Source of the DNA: Biscogniauxia marginata
Lineage: Eukaryota; Ascomycota; Sordariomycetes; Xylariales; Xylariaceae
Length of the DNA: 64,000 nt
NCBI GenBank assembly: GCA_022695795.1
Contig: MU404151.1
Coordinates: forward strand, 1-64,000
Direction of reading: 5' to 3'
A program made the position numbers and the translations under genes. The first letter of the stretch is position 1; every line of letters begins with the position of its first letter. The notes beneath the pieces were generated by a model that searched no databases, was not told where the DNA came from, and saw nothing but the letters and a program-made list of their open reading frames with translations. Of the stretch, positions 12,301 through 23,347 are shown in pieces.

Positions 12301-12916
12301 CTACCTAGATTATCTGAAGAAAGCGTAACTGAATAGGCCAAGAGACTTGTCAGAATCAGAATAGATATTATATTTTAGTTTCTTTAACTATGTGTACTGT
12401 ATGTGTATGTGTGTGGGTGAGGGTGGTCTTGCCACAACCTCGGGTATGCTATGTTTCTGTGTTAAAAAAAGGAGCGTGTGTTCTCCGACAAGTTCATGAC
12501 AATCATTAGCTAATATGTATAACCCTTATGCTACCAGAATATGGTAGATATCCCGTCGCGTCTCCTATTAGCTCGTCCACTCAAGAATCCCTGGACTCCG
12601 TATTCATCCACATGATCTCGTCAAAGATATCGTAACAAACATACCAAGAACCGTTTTTCAGTGTTTTCTTCTTTCTTCTCTTGGGTTCGAATGAGGGTAT
12701 AGAAACGCTTCGTATAACGTAAATACTCCTAGCCCCAAGATGTGACCATATTGTCGCAAAAAATCTCTCAAAAAAGGAACTCAAAAAAAACCGTTGGAGG
12801 GGGCCAATTGCTATCCCGTGGCCTGAAAATCATTTCCGCCTCTTCTTCTCCTTCTTCTCGCCATCTTGGTAACCCCATTAAACTCGACATAATTCCAGAG
12901 TTCAATAGAGCTTGGA
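9343..12916. other. Spacer between the LPMO gene and the GPI-protein gene
   Basis: No convincing gene was found. ORFs at 10189-10431 and on the minus strand at 11373-11862 are low complexity, overlap in two frames and resemble nothing. Pyrimidine-rich stretches (10920-11060) and a G24 run (12049-12072) occur. The right end holds the 3' flank of the minus-strand GPI-protein gene. Confidence 0.55.
12049..12072 (+). repeat. Homopolymer G24
   Basis: An uninterrupted run of 24 G, followed by AGGGG. It could form a G-quadruplex on this strand and is slippage-prone. Confidence 0.9.
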
Positions 12917-13799
12917 TTATAGAGCAAGGGCGAAGAGACCGGCAACGACCAGAGCGCCCACAGATCCCACCCTGTCGGCTGCAGCGGTAGGAACAACGAC
13001 TGGAGGAGAAGAGGACGGTCCAACAGGAGTGTTAGTCGGGACTGTTGGCGTACCGGATGGTCCAGTCGGCGTACCCGGTACTTCGGTTGGCGTACCAGGT
13101 ACTTCGGTTGGCGTACTAGGTGTTCCAGTTGGCGTACCAGGTGTTTCAATCGGAGTACTGGGTGTCTCAATCGGAGTACCAGGTGTTTCAATTGGGGTGC
13201 CGGGCGTTTTAGTCGGCTTACCGGGAATTTTCGGAGTGGTGATGGGCACGGTTCCAGAAATGATGGTCGTCACGGGCGGCGTATATGTGATGACCGTCGA
13301 AGTCACATTGGGGTAGGGAGTGTAAGACGAGTAAGAAGAATAGGAGGAGTATGAAGAGTATGAGGAGTATGATGATGAGCTAGCAGTTCCCGGAGGAGGC
13401 ACTTCGGTTGGATATGTTGGGTAAGTTGGATAGGTTTTGTATGAGGTGGTAGTCACCGGAGGAGGCTGTGAGTAGGTTACAGTGCAAGGGCAGTCTGTCA
13501 GATAGTTAGCATCAAACCTGTAATGGTAGGGGATCCGAGGCTCATACTTGTGATAGTGACGGTAGTCTCTGACGTAGCAGTGTATGTCACGTTATGCCAT
13601 GCGAAAGTAGTCGGGGACTAGGAATTAAGCATGTTAGGATAAGCTTCAAGCAATTCCTAACTGGAACCGAGTTGCTTCAACATACCGGGCAATAGGTGGT
13701 GTAGTCGGTAGTAACGACAGTAGTCCAAACCGTGTACTCGTCCCAAGCCTGGGCGACAGCAAACATCCCGAGAACGGGAGCTAGGAGCTGGGACTTCAT
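12917..13799 (-). CDS. GPI-anchored Ser/Thr/Pro-rich cell-wall protein with internal repeats
   Basis: Three exons: 13799-13686, 13617-13548 and 13494-12917, giving 253 residues with matching phases (donors GTATGT and GTATGA, acceptors CTAG and ACAG). The N-terminus is a signal peptide ending AVAQA, followed by WDEYTVWTTVVTTDYTTYCP. Exon 2 encodes TTFAWHNVTYTATSETTVTI and exon 3 starts NCPCTVTYS. Then come Tyr-Pro-Thr repeats, a run of Ser-Ser-Tyr units, and about ten 6-9-residue Thr-Pro repeats of the type ETPGTPI and EVPGTPT, which form a DNA minisatellite at about 13030-13215. The protein ends in a short hydrophobic tail (VGALVVAGLFALAL) after small residues, the expected GPI-attachment signal. 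Likely a heavily O-mannosylated wall or surface protein; no enzymatic domain is visible. Repeat number is likely to vary between strains. Confidence 0.85.
13030..13215 (-). repeat. Coding minisatellite (Thr-Pro repeats)
   Basis: Imperfect tandem units built around GTACCAGGTGTTTCAAT and its variants encode the TPIETPG/TPTEVPG repeats of the GPI protein. Indels in multiples of three are expected between strains. Confidence 0.75.
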
Positions 13800-16252
13800 G
13801 ATAATAGGATGCAATGGTGTATATATTACGGCAGCGAGTGGTAATATAGATATTGCTCCAACAAGTAATGGTGCCAAACGACTGAGCTTGCAAAACGATT
13901 GTGAGTCCGGCTAAGACTGGAAAGGACCTTTGTTTTCGGTAACGATTGGAGAGCGTTAGGTCTATTATATGGTATGAAGTTGGAGGAGAAGGGAGGAGAT
14001 GGACAGTAGCCCTACTTGAGTATTTATTCAGAGAGAGAAGGGGCTACGAAAGCCTAGTGGTGGGTAACGACGAGCAACCACCGCTCGCTTCGAGAAAGCC
14101 CATCCCCATCCTGCACTTGCAGGGCTCAGGGCTCAGGGCTCGCGGCTTACCTACAGTCTACAGCCTAGTGGTTCCTTGGGTCGTGATGCACGTTGTGGTT
14201 GCCATGTCGATGCCCACATGGATTGACAGGACAAGCCACAGGTAACCAACCACACCGGCGTGAGAGGAGAGATCGTGTGGTTGGGGAATCACGGTTGGTA
14301 ATCCGGCAGGTCCCTCCTCGCCACCGTCCAGTGACGTCCGTCCTCTTGTGTCGGCTAAGGGCCCTCTTCTGTATAAGTGTGTAATCCGCATGCCGCTCGC
14401 GAAAACCTTCGTTGTGACCCGCTCTGGCCAAGAACGACGGCCGCCGCCATAACGCCTGTCTCGAACGGGCCCAATCCCCCGCCGCATCCGACAGAAGCCC
14501 TCTGAAGTTCAATACATACCTACGAGCCCATTGTAGAGAGAAGGTTCGTAAACTCAATGCTTACCCGTCTCAATCGGGTGAGACATGCCGATGGACAATA
14601 CGAGGCCTTCAATATACGGCTTACCTCTTAATTGGCGATTAGCCTAGGAAGGATCGCTCACGATATCCTATGTGACTCGACTCGGTCGAACATCGTGCGA
14701 TAAGAAGTCGAGGTAACCAGACCATCAGGCGGGGAGAGGAGGGCTTCAGCATCGTTGCCGGGGTGTTGATAGGCTTTAAAGAAACATCCCTGACGGATCA
14801 ACAGCTTCTGATTGGGCCATTAAATTTTATCGATTCTTTCTGCTTTCTTCTGGCAGTAGAGGCCTTTCCTATTCGAGGTGCTGGCTGCAACCTTGTCTTG
14901 TCTTTAGATAGACGATATGTAAGTACCTTGTATTTTTATAAAGGGAACCCCTTCTTATTCTACTACTTAACTCTACTTTCTTGCCCAACCAAGTGGGTTA
15001 CCTAGCTATGCAGCGCCAAAACATTGAATAATTTGGGTTGTATAAGTGTTTCAAGCCATATAAGCTTTTGGTAGGTTAACACATGTATACCATCTTTTTT
15101 TATAGCCGGCGGTTGGCCCTACGAATTGTTGTTGGTGGTGTTATTTTGTCATGATAGTTGAAACATATGCTAGTTGTTCCAGTACAAGTGTATTTCTTAC
15201 GCGAGGATAAGAATAACTATTGCTGGGCTAAGCGAAGTGTCACCTTCGTTTAAACGGCAAAGGGCGAGATACAGATAGGCTTTATAGGTTGATCCTAAAC
15301 AGGTTTATATCACGAGTTTGGTATTCTAGACGTGCCTAGTGGATTGAACTAAGCGGTCAGGACTCTAGTAATACGGATGCTTAGTTCATCGTTTTGGAGC
15401 CTATTTTTTTGTATATCACCTGAGCTATTAGCGTAACATGACGCCCCTCTAAGTACTTCGTATTGAGACAACGATATGTATTTCGGTCAAGTCAAAACAC
15501 TGATACTTGCCAACTAGAAAAACGAATATTTTGCCTATTTCCTGTGTGGCTTTACAAAGTATCTAAAAACAGAAGGTTGAGATGATTATTGAGAGGTTGT
15601 TGCAGTGCTCAGGCGGACCTGGAATCTGGGTGTAGGTAGGACGCCCCGGCGAAACAGGGTTTCCCTGAATAAGAGGGTAGCTTCAGGCACTGCTAGACAG
15701 TCTGTGGAAGCTCACTGTACTTATCAGTGCTACTAGGTCGCTGTGAGGAATGCACAAGTAGGAAGTACCAGCTTGGTATCGTAAGGTGAAAAGAAATTGA
15801 ATACCGAAGTCTGGTTCGGTATGTGAACTGTAAATATATAGCCCGTGATGACTCAGTTCAACGTAACAGAGATCCTAGCTTGTTTGATTTAGATTCCCGG
15901 CATGATAATTTCATAAGCCAGCTGTGGTACGAAAATAGAGGCTATACCATTTTCTTGTCGGGGCCCTGGTTATACTAGACTGTTAAAGTCCATTTCACGC
16001 AAGTCATACAGGCATTGGGGTCCATATTGTGAAGTCCATATTGTGAATTCTCGGGAACCGTGTTTACAGGTTTTAATCATGATCTTCGTAGTCACGCGGC
16101 GAGAAAAGCAAAATGTATTGCACATGATAATAGCCGTGTAATTGAAATTGGCATCCTTAAGGGTCCTAATCACAACTACCTAGTTCCCTACGTCTTCATT
16201 CTAGTCACAGGTCATTTCGATCCTATACATGAAATGTGATCAAACGCTAGCA
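13800..16252. other. Spacer
   Basis: No supported gene. The GC-richer part at 14080-14560 has long overlapping ORFs on both strands without a coding-like reading. Two short tandem duplications are present: CAGGGCT three times at 14120-14140 and a 14-bp unit twice at 16020-16047. The rest is AT-rich. Confidence 0.55.
16020..16047 (+). repeat. Perfect 14-bp tandem duplication
   Basis: GTCCATATTGTGAA occurs twice back to back (16020-16033 and 16034-16047). Confidence 0.9.
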
Positions 16253-16757
16253 TTATTTGTTCTCCAAGTCAATCGAGCTCGCAGGGCGGGCTAGGTTGGC
16301 ACGCCAATGATGTTTATTGACCGGGTCCTTCTGGTACACATTCACCTCGAAGAACTTGTTGTGACCTTCGCACCTGTAGTTCTTGAAGCTACCTATTGTC
16401 AGCACGGGGCGGCAATGTATATGACAGAATATTGAAATAGATATGGGGGGTTGCTTACGAATTGAGCTTCTGGAAGTTGGCTTGGATCAGGTCGTCCTCA
16501 CTGACTTCGACGAAGTCTTCATCCTGGTCCTTGACATTTGCAAAGTAACGCTTGCTTTCCAGTGGGCCGTAGTTGACCTGACGGACCAGCTGGATGACAA
16601 ATGGTGATTTCAACTCATTGAGACCAGTCGTGTCCTCGCTTGGCGAGGCTTCCTTTGGGTATGCAGCCCAGTCCATGAATGTTCTGAACTTTGGTTCATG
16701 GCTTAGGTGTTGAGGCCGAAAAGGCTTGATTTCATCACAGCAGAACAAGGCGGACAT
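16253..16757 (-). CDS. Hypothetical small two-exon protein (144 residues)
   Basis: I do not recognise this protein. Exon 1 is 16757-16459 and exon 2 is 16388-16253, with donor GTAAGC and acceptor GGTAG; the spliced frame is exactly 145 codons. It starts MSALFCCDEIKPFRPQHL and ends SSIDLENK. There is no signal peptide or membrane segment, so it is probably cytosolic or nuclear. Exon 1 has an acidic end (KDQDEDFVEVSEDDLIQ); exon 2 is basic with aromatic residues (NYRCEGHNKFFEVNVYQKD). Exon 2 is not found by a simple ORF scan, but its phase fit and coherent sequence support it. A TATA-like element is seen upstream on this strand near 16868. Confidence 0.7.
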
Positions 16758-17238
16758 TGTAGCTTGAGTGGCAGGGCAAAGAAGTTCAGATATGATAAAG
16801 TAGAAAGTTCTTGTGTTGAGTATTGATATCTGCTTGTTATCTAGGAGAAGGACGGAATGGCCTGTGGTTTATATGTGCGTCTTAATCCCTTTCCCACCTG
16901 ACATCTTTCTAGCTCTACCCTTGAGACATTGAAGATCGAAGAGGGGCTGTATGTAGTCACTATCCAACCATCGATACTCATCACGAACACAAGCACATGT
17001 ACGAAGCCAGGATCTTTCCATATTAGGAAAGGCTTTGCATTTTGAGGCCTATAATCTACAACTAAATATTCGTATTATGCATATATGACTTTAATTACGA
17101 AATTATCTTGTTATTACCACATTATATGCATACTACGGTTAAATGCTAAAACCCATTATAAGTCTCAGGCCCATATCCAATCGCTGTGGTGAATAATCCA
17201 TATAGGGAGGCTTCCAACATTGATCTGTGACAAGTATG

Positions 17239-17247
17239 TATAAATAG
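17239..17247 (+). promoter_or_regulatory. TATA box upstream of the C2H2 gene
   Basis: TATAAATAG on the plus strand is followed by a long pyrimidine-rich leader (17265-17440) that contains no ATG. Confidence 0.5.
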
Positions 17248-17443
17248 CCAGCCTCACGGCGTCTTCTAATTCTAATTTTTCTTCCTCCTTTTCCCACGGT
17301 CGGCCCTGGAGGTGCAACCGCACCCACTCTTTTACAACTACCTAACCGTCACCGTTCCTTTTCTATCACTATTAGGCTTCCTCTTACAAGCTTGTTCATC
17401 TTTTGACTTCAGTGGGTGTCTATACTCTACTTTTTTTCTGTAG

Positions 17444-18115
17444 TCGGCATCTATTTCTAGTCAAGACCCAACAAGATCATCTGGACCAGAAGAATTCTAC
17501 TTATCACTTTCGGTCGGGTCCGTTGATCCCACTTGGCTCCAGGCTGGAAGCGGCGGCCCGCTACCAGAGTACAGTTGGAGCTCATCGTCAACTCATCACA
17601 CGCCTGCTGGTCAGGATGGATACTTGGAGGAGGAACCTCAGTCTAGTAGTGCACCACTGGTAGAATTATCTACCCCTTTCACTCATTTACCCCATCAACC
17701 CCCGCAAAGCGACGGGTCACCCGTTGCGTCGAGCTCGTCTGCTGCAGCTACATCTTCTCAATCGGAGTTCAGATGTATTCATTGTGGGCAAATCTTCGAT
17801 AAGAAGTATAAGCTGAAGTGGGTGCTTTATTTCATAACTCCATCGGGAAATTCGTTAGTACTAATAGGTGATCTTATTAGCAAACACCACAAGAAACATG
17901 ATCCCGAATTCCAATGTGACATATGTGACAAGCGATTTGAGTACAAGAAGGACCTCCTACGCCACTGCTGCGAGAAGCATCCGGACACATTCCCGTCGCC
18001 AATCTGGTATTGCGCGGAGCAGGGGTGCAAATACTCCAAGGACCATGGTCGAGGTTTTCGGAGAAAGGATCATCTCATTCGTCATATCAGATCGCAACAC
18101 GACAAGGAACGATAG
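17444..18115 (+). CDS. C2H2 zinc-finger protein, three fingers; start codon unresolved
   Basis: Probable nucleic-acid-binding regulator. The supported exons are 17444-17817 and 17881-18115. The 63-nt intron (donor GTGGGT, acceptor ATTAG) sits inside finger 1; removal gives CIHCGQIFDKKYKLNKHHKK, a correct CX2CX12HX3H finger. Finger 2 is CDICDKRFEYKKDLLRH plus a second His; finger 3 is the CX4C type (CAEQGCKYS) with RRKDHLIRHIRSQH. The intron is a multiple of three and has no stop, so retention would insert 21 residues and break finger 1. The Ser/Pro-rich N-terminal part reads openly back to a polypyrimidine-TAG acceptor at 17443, but no in-frame ATG exists in this exon. The start must lie in an upstream exon I could not place, or is non-AUG. 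At least 202 residues are supported. Confidence 0.8.
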   Translation, partial: SASISSQDPTRSSGPEEFYLSLSVGSVDPTWLQAGSGGPLPEYSWSSSSTHHTPAGQDGYLEEEPQSSSAPLVELSTPFTHLPHQPPQSDGSPVASSSSAAATSSQSEFRCIHCGQIFDKKYKLKWVLYFITPSGNSLVLIGDLISKHHKKHDPEFQCDICDKRFEYKKDLLRHCCEKHPDTFPSPIWYCAEQGCKYSKDHGRGFRRKDHLIRHIRSQHDKER

Positions 18116-20508
18116 AGTGTACGATGTAGTATATCATAGAGCTCGCGTAATGGAACACCTGCTATGCTTTGACATTCTGTCTTTCGAATTTTCTTCACCG
18201 CCTAACTCATGAATACTTCGTGTTATATAAGTGCATGAATGACTAGGCTTTTGAGTTATATTACTTAGTGAGGTATTCTCTATATGTAGGACTCCACAGG
18301 TTTTCTTAGATACATGCCCCCTTCCTCCCCAAGAAAAATTCCAGCTATACCTTCAATATCATGATTAGAGGAATTACATTTCTATATGTTGTAAGTGCGA
18401 ATTAATGGAGCCAATGATTACCAAGAGTGTTGATAGGGGTAAAGTAATTAGTCGATGAAAAACGAAACTATTTGTTGATACTCGAAGAAAAAAAGGGTGA
18501 AATTAAAAGTATAGAACATATTTGGTTATGAATCTATTATAGGTATCTTGAGAGCTACGACAGTGTTACGAGGTGATATCTTCTTGTGTTTTGTTTTATA
18601 TTGAGAATGTCTCCTATTTCACGTGGAGTATACCTATCAAGGCTATTTAGTGACTAGGTAACTTAGATATACGAGATGGAGATCCGTCAACTACTATGTA
18701 TTAACCGAAGGACACACTGGCGGGTGCATAGGTCGATCACCGCTGTAATGATGTAGGTAATTATTACAAGGAAGCTTTTAAGGTAGCAATTAATGCGTGG
18801 ATATTCAAATTTCAAGAACATGTACCTATTTTAAGCTTTATTTTATTTACTTCTCCCTTTGCATAACCCAATCAAGGGAAGTGCCCTCTTTCTTTTCCGT
18901 ATAGCTCATTGAGTGGACCATGTTAGTCATCTGACTGAAGATGCAGATCTGCAAGCAAGATGAGTCTGAGTAGGGACATGATTGTCAATCATTACATAAA
19001 TTTTGAGGAAAGCATGTCCTAAAAGAGCCGAGTAAAAATAAAGAAAATCTCCTGTCGAGATTTGAATGCGTCGGGTAACTCTAATTGGGATCACATATAG
19101 ATCTTGTACTTGGTAGGTATCTTGTAATTGGATGCGTAGGTAATTACCTATGTATGTAATACACTATCCTATCACGGTACCCGTTGTGAGGCGAGTGCGG
19201 AGTACTCAGTTAGTAGAGTGCCAGCGTCGTTTCAATGAGTCTCGGGCGCAACCTTAATTATTTTGCGACCAATTGTCATGGAGTGCGTACTAGTGCACAA
19301 GTCGGTAGGCATGTACATGCACTACATTAGGCAGTTAAAGGGGGGCCTTATGTTGACGGAATGTTGGCAAGAGGTGAGATTGGATACAGGAAGGAGCGGA
19401 GGACGGCAAGAACCCCAAAAAGATAATAGGCAGTCTCCGCCCTCGCGATAAGCCAGTCATTCACAAATGCCCAACGAGATTTTACCTACTCGACATTTCC
19501 TCCACGAACAAGTCGAACGCACGCTCTACCGCTTGGCCAGCACGTATTTTCTATTCGCCACAGAAACTAATGCTAGGTACTGGTTCTCGACGCCGGTCTG
19601 CCAATATTGTTCGCAAACTCGAGTCCAACTAGGCTAATCTGATTTGCCACCCGACTGGAGAGGGAGGGGGTAAAATCGAAGGGAGTGTGAACAAGAGCGA
19701 TTCTTGTTCATATCGTGTCTCCTGGGTACATGCCCATATGCAGCTGCCTCTCATATTGCCTCATATCCTCTGGCCAGTACCATACTTACTAACTTCCCAA
19801 CGTCCGCTTTGGACACAAGCGGCCCAAAGCAGACGGCACATTCCAGCGACCAGATATAGCGACCAGATATTACGCCCTGGGCATAAGTGGAAGCAACGGG
19901 GAAAACCCAACACTCCGAAGAACGGCGATCGATTACATCTCATGAGTCACAACAAGCATCTCGGCACACCGTCGGTGCCCAATAGCGCACTGCTATCGCT
20001 CTCCTTACAGCATTTTCTCTCCGGGCCTCCCGGCCCTGCCTCTCTGTTCAATCCGAGTGGAATAGCCTAGAGAAATATTGGAAGAGGGGATGATTCCAGT
20101 CTATCTTTTATTAGCGGAGACGAATGCTACCCTCTATCACTTCGCAACAAGCGCTCGATTTACGACGCTCTTGCATGAAGCTGCACTATATCACCGTGCC
20201 TTACTAGAGATGTGACGGGGTACCACTCGACACTCGACCATATGCGGCCTGGGCTAGGACCAAGAATCCCCTTTGGGCATTGGACAAGGCCGTTCATTTT
20301 ACCGCATAGGCACAACGATGCCGTGGACCCTATGTGGGCTACGTTTGATGGGCGAGGCGACACGTTGGTAACGTGAACTCTTGGAGAACAAAGCCCCTCG
20401 GTTGCCCAACTCGTTAGAGGATATGTTGCAAAAAGCTCATTGGAGCTATGACCAAGAAAAGTCCTGCCACGTCGGACCGACAGAACCTGATTATATTGAC
20501 AACTTTGT
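18116..20508. other. Spacer
   Basis: AT-rich 3' flank to about 19200, then a more GC-rich part. A perfect 13-bp tandem duplication (AGCGACCAGATAT) lies at 19845-19870. A tRNA A-box-like sequence on the minus strand near 19530-19550 has no matching B-box or acceptor stem. A 41-codon ORF from ATG 20091 reads coherently but has no identifiable relative. Confidence 0.5.
19845..19870 (+). repeat. Perfect 13-bp tandem duplication
   Basis: AGCGACCAGATAT occurs twice in direct tandem (19845-19857 and 19858-19870). Confidence 0.9.
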
Positions 20509-20880
20509 CTAGGCTTGAGGGGTTTTCTGAAGTTGCAGTGAGATGCGCGTGGCGCTCCTAGCCACCTCGAGTCGTGACCAATGATGACGAGTAGTCGAAG
20601 AAGTAGGGCATGTGAAGAAGCAGCTGCACCAACTTTTCAGTGGGTTAGAGACCGAGGGTGAGCCGATAAAGTTAGTCGGCAGATAGTTGACAGCCGAGCT
20701 TATGGCAAGGGTCTTTTGCCAAGGAACGTCTGCATTGGAGCTAGCGGTGTGAGGGTTCGAAGGTAGGGCTGTGTCCCTGACGATCAGTGTGTCTGCCGTG
20801 AAGTTGTCTGGAATCTTTGACCCTTTTCGCAGATCGAACTGCAATACGAATACTAATTTATATGCAGTCGGTTGTCGGCC
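20509..20880 (-). pseudogene. Possible coding remnant, unidentified
   Basis: The minus strand reads openly for more than 110 codons including DNFTADTLIVRDTALPSNPH and WQKTLAISSAVNYLPTNFIG. Just after this, at about 20640, an alternative frame reads EKLVQLLLHMPYFFDYSSSL, which looks more protein-like than the continuing frame. This suggests a frame shift within an old gene. There is no family match, no clear start and no splice support, so it is reported only as a candidate remnant. Confidence 0.3.
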
Positions 20881-20928
20881 CCTCTTCCGAGAACTTGAGG
20901 CCCACTCAGCTGCTACCCTTCTTCTCAA

Positions 20929-22734
20929 CTCTAACCGTTGACGCTCACATTTCTCACCAACTCACCTCGATCTGCTCGAAATCTGTTGGCGCTAGCAAAA
21001 GATCGCAAGAAAAAAAAAAGAAATTTTTTTATCCTCGTCCAAAATTTTTGTGGTGGTTGCCACACTTATGGCAACACATGCAGACTATATGGGCAAAAGC
21101 GGGCAATGTCATGTCATACATTACATATCGCGCGATCGCAAAAACTCGGAGTACCCTATCGTAGAAATGCTCTCCGGCAAGCCATGCTAGTTTCTAAGAG
21201 TTCTGAGAGACTTCCCAAGTCTATCTCGATGACCTGTGCATCTGGGTAGCCTCATTAGGCTCAATTCCGTCGTGGTGTCACATATGAAGTCGCTCGAGGG
21301 GAACGCTGCTATGCTGGAACAATACCTATGTGACCTCCCACTCGACCCCTTCGTGGTAAACGACAAAAAGTGTCGGTCAACGCTTGTGCAAGGTCATGTC
21401 AGCAGCTCGTCAGTGAGGTGCAAGATTGATAAGATTCTGCTTCGACCAACTGGTTCCACGTGTCGGTAATCTTCGGCAAGGTAACTAATCACAGCAGTTC
21501 ATTCGATACCGGAAGAATATGGCAGCAACAAGCATGAGTTATTAGTTTTGTAGGTTGCAGCACTCGGAGATGGCTTATCGTCTGATCTCTCAGGGTTCCT
21601 ATTTGTCGGGCCCGGTTTCTAAGGTATTATTGCCTTATGTATGGACTGCCACATGCCACGGGGTTGATGTCAGGTACCAGGCACGTCAGCATCATGAATT
21701 CGGCGGCCGACCAATCGGATTGAGAATCACTGTAAGCCTGCAGCGAAAATTCTCTCTTTTTCCTTTGTTAGGGTCCCCGCTGCCCAGTCCCTTGTCTTTC
21801 CATTCTTACGTCCCCGGTCCAGATCTATCGGGGACGCTAACTTGTTCCTTGCATCCCTTCCCGCCTATCATCAGCCCTAAAATTAATGGTGCCAAGATAC
21901 CCGGGCACGCCAGTTGCCAAGCTTTTATATTATACACTATAGCTCCTGGCTCTGTGCTCTTTGTCTGGATATGGAGACTGACATCTTCTAGAACGGCTCG
22001 ATGGATAGTTTGGATAAACGGTCTGTGTGCTCGCCCGAGCTCTTGGTATCCGTTGCTGCTAGCCTCCTGGCTTTGATGGAGACGGCGTGAAACTTCCTCC
22101 ATCTGGCAAGGTGGACAAGGCTTTGCGTCGCCGCCCTGATTCAGGAACAGGGGCTAGTTTCCCTCGGCTGCAGCCAATCGATCCTTCAGTTTTGACTTCA
22201 CTCACCCCCCTGCTGCATCCGCTGCATTAGGGGATTGGAGGATCAGGAAATATTCTGACCCGCTGCTCTTGGAGCTTTGCTATCCGCTCTATACGTACCT
22301 ATTCAGCATACCTCCTATTCTAGAGCGATACCATTGGTCAGCGTCAACAGTGTGCTGCAGTACACAGTCCAGCGCCAGCAGTCTTTGTCTGTTCAGACTT
22401 ATAAAAAGGCCTCACACCACCCCCGAGTCCAGCCTTTCTTACCCCAGTTCCCTCCCTAAAACAACATCTGATTCTTGTTCACCTTTTCAAGCTCTTTGTG
22501 GCTACTATCCCCTCCTTTTCAGTCCGTGATTCATTCCTTCGTCACGGTGCCTACATACTGGCTAGCTACATATACAATCCTTTGAATAAGATCCGAAGAC
22601 ACTACTGCTTCTACAGCTCAACAATCCTATATACGTGAACGACATCACCGGCTTGAGAACATCCCATTAGGCTATAGCCCACGGTCCTTTATATATACAG
22701 CTATATATCCATACATATATCGACAACTATCACG
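20929..22734. other. Spacer and long promoter region of the small secreted protein gene
   Basis: A 173-codon open frame at 21555-22076 has no protein-like features. TATAAAAAG at 22400-22408 lies 327 bp before the next ATG, leaving room for a long leader with CT-rich tracts. Confidence 0.5.
22400..22408 (+). promoter_or_regulatory. Putative TATA box
   Basis: TATAAAAAG is the best TATA match upstream of the secreted-protein gene at 22735. The distance implies a 5' leader of about 300 nt or an unseen leader intron. Confidence 0.4.
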
Positions 22735-23347
22735 ATGCGCTTCTTCTCCCAGTTCATTGCCTTTGCTGCTACCGCGGCCACCGTCGCCAGCGCTAACTCG
22801 ATGACCTTTGTCAACCAAGATGATACCGCGCGTCGTATTATCTTCACTCCCAGCGAGGGGTCGCAGTCCATTGACTCGGTCTCAGTCTCAGGGAATGACC
22901 AGGTGAAGGTTGATTTCCCGGCTTCTTGGATCGGAAATGCCTACTCTGTGAGCGAGGGTGCCTCGGACACTGTTGGCATGTTGGCTGAGTAAGTATTCCG
23001 TGCTATAACCCTACCGCATAGGTCTATACTAATACTTGTTCAGGGTCACCTTTCAAGGCTGGGATGACTTGACATATTTCGATGTATCAGCCATTGTCAA
23101 CCCCTCTGATCACAACGGTGTCAAACAAATGTACCCAGCCACACAGCTTAACTCCAAGCCCAAGTCCTCAGTATCTGGTTGCGAAGTCTTCCCTTGCAAT
23201 AACGCCTACTACAACCCCGATGACGTCCAGACCGTGACAACAAAGGAAACAGACATCATTGTCACTTTGGGTACCTCTGGCAGCGTTTCCTCACGAGACG
23301 TCGAGGGGCAGCTTGTCTCCCGTAACTATGTCCTCGGCAAGTTCTGA
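22735..23347 (+). CDS. Small secreted protein of a fungal family, thaumatin-like character uncertain
   Basis: Exons 22735-22988 and 23044-23347; the 55-nt intron has donor GTAAGT, branch TACTAAT and acceptor TTCAG. The product is 185 residues. A signal peptide of about 20 residues ends TVASA. The mature protein begins NSMTFVNQDDTARRIIFTPS and carries EVTFQGWDDLTYFDVSAIVN and SGCEVFPCNNAYYNPDDVQT. From memory these blocks occur in a widespread ascomycete secreted family with a beta-sandwich, osmotin/thaumatin-like look. Only two cysteines, one short pair, are seen in the mature part, so it is not a canonical thaumatin. Function is unknown; extracellular action is inferred from the signal peptide. 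Confidence 0.85.

Noticed and set aside
14158..14557. Two overlapping minus-strand ORFs of 109 and 130 codons
   Set aside because: Arg/His-rich, no protein-like pattern in either frame, no splice-supported extension.
19530..19555. tRNA A-box-like sequence on the minus strand (TGGCCAAGCGGTAGAGCG)
   Set aside because: No B-box at the right distance and no acceptor or anticodon stems could be formed.
21555..22076. 173-codon plus-strand ORF
   Set aside because: No coherent domains, Pro/Ser/Leu mix typical of pyrimidine-rich spacer; starts without context.
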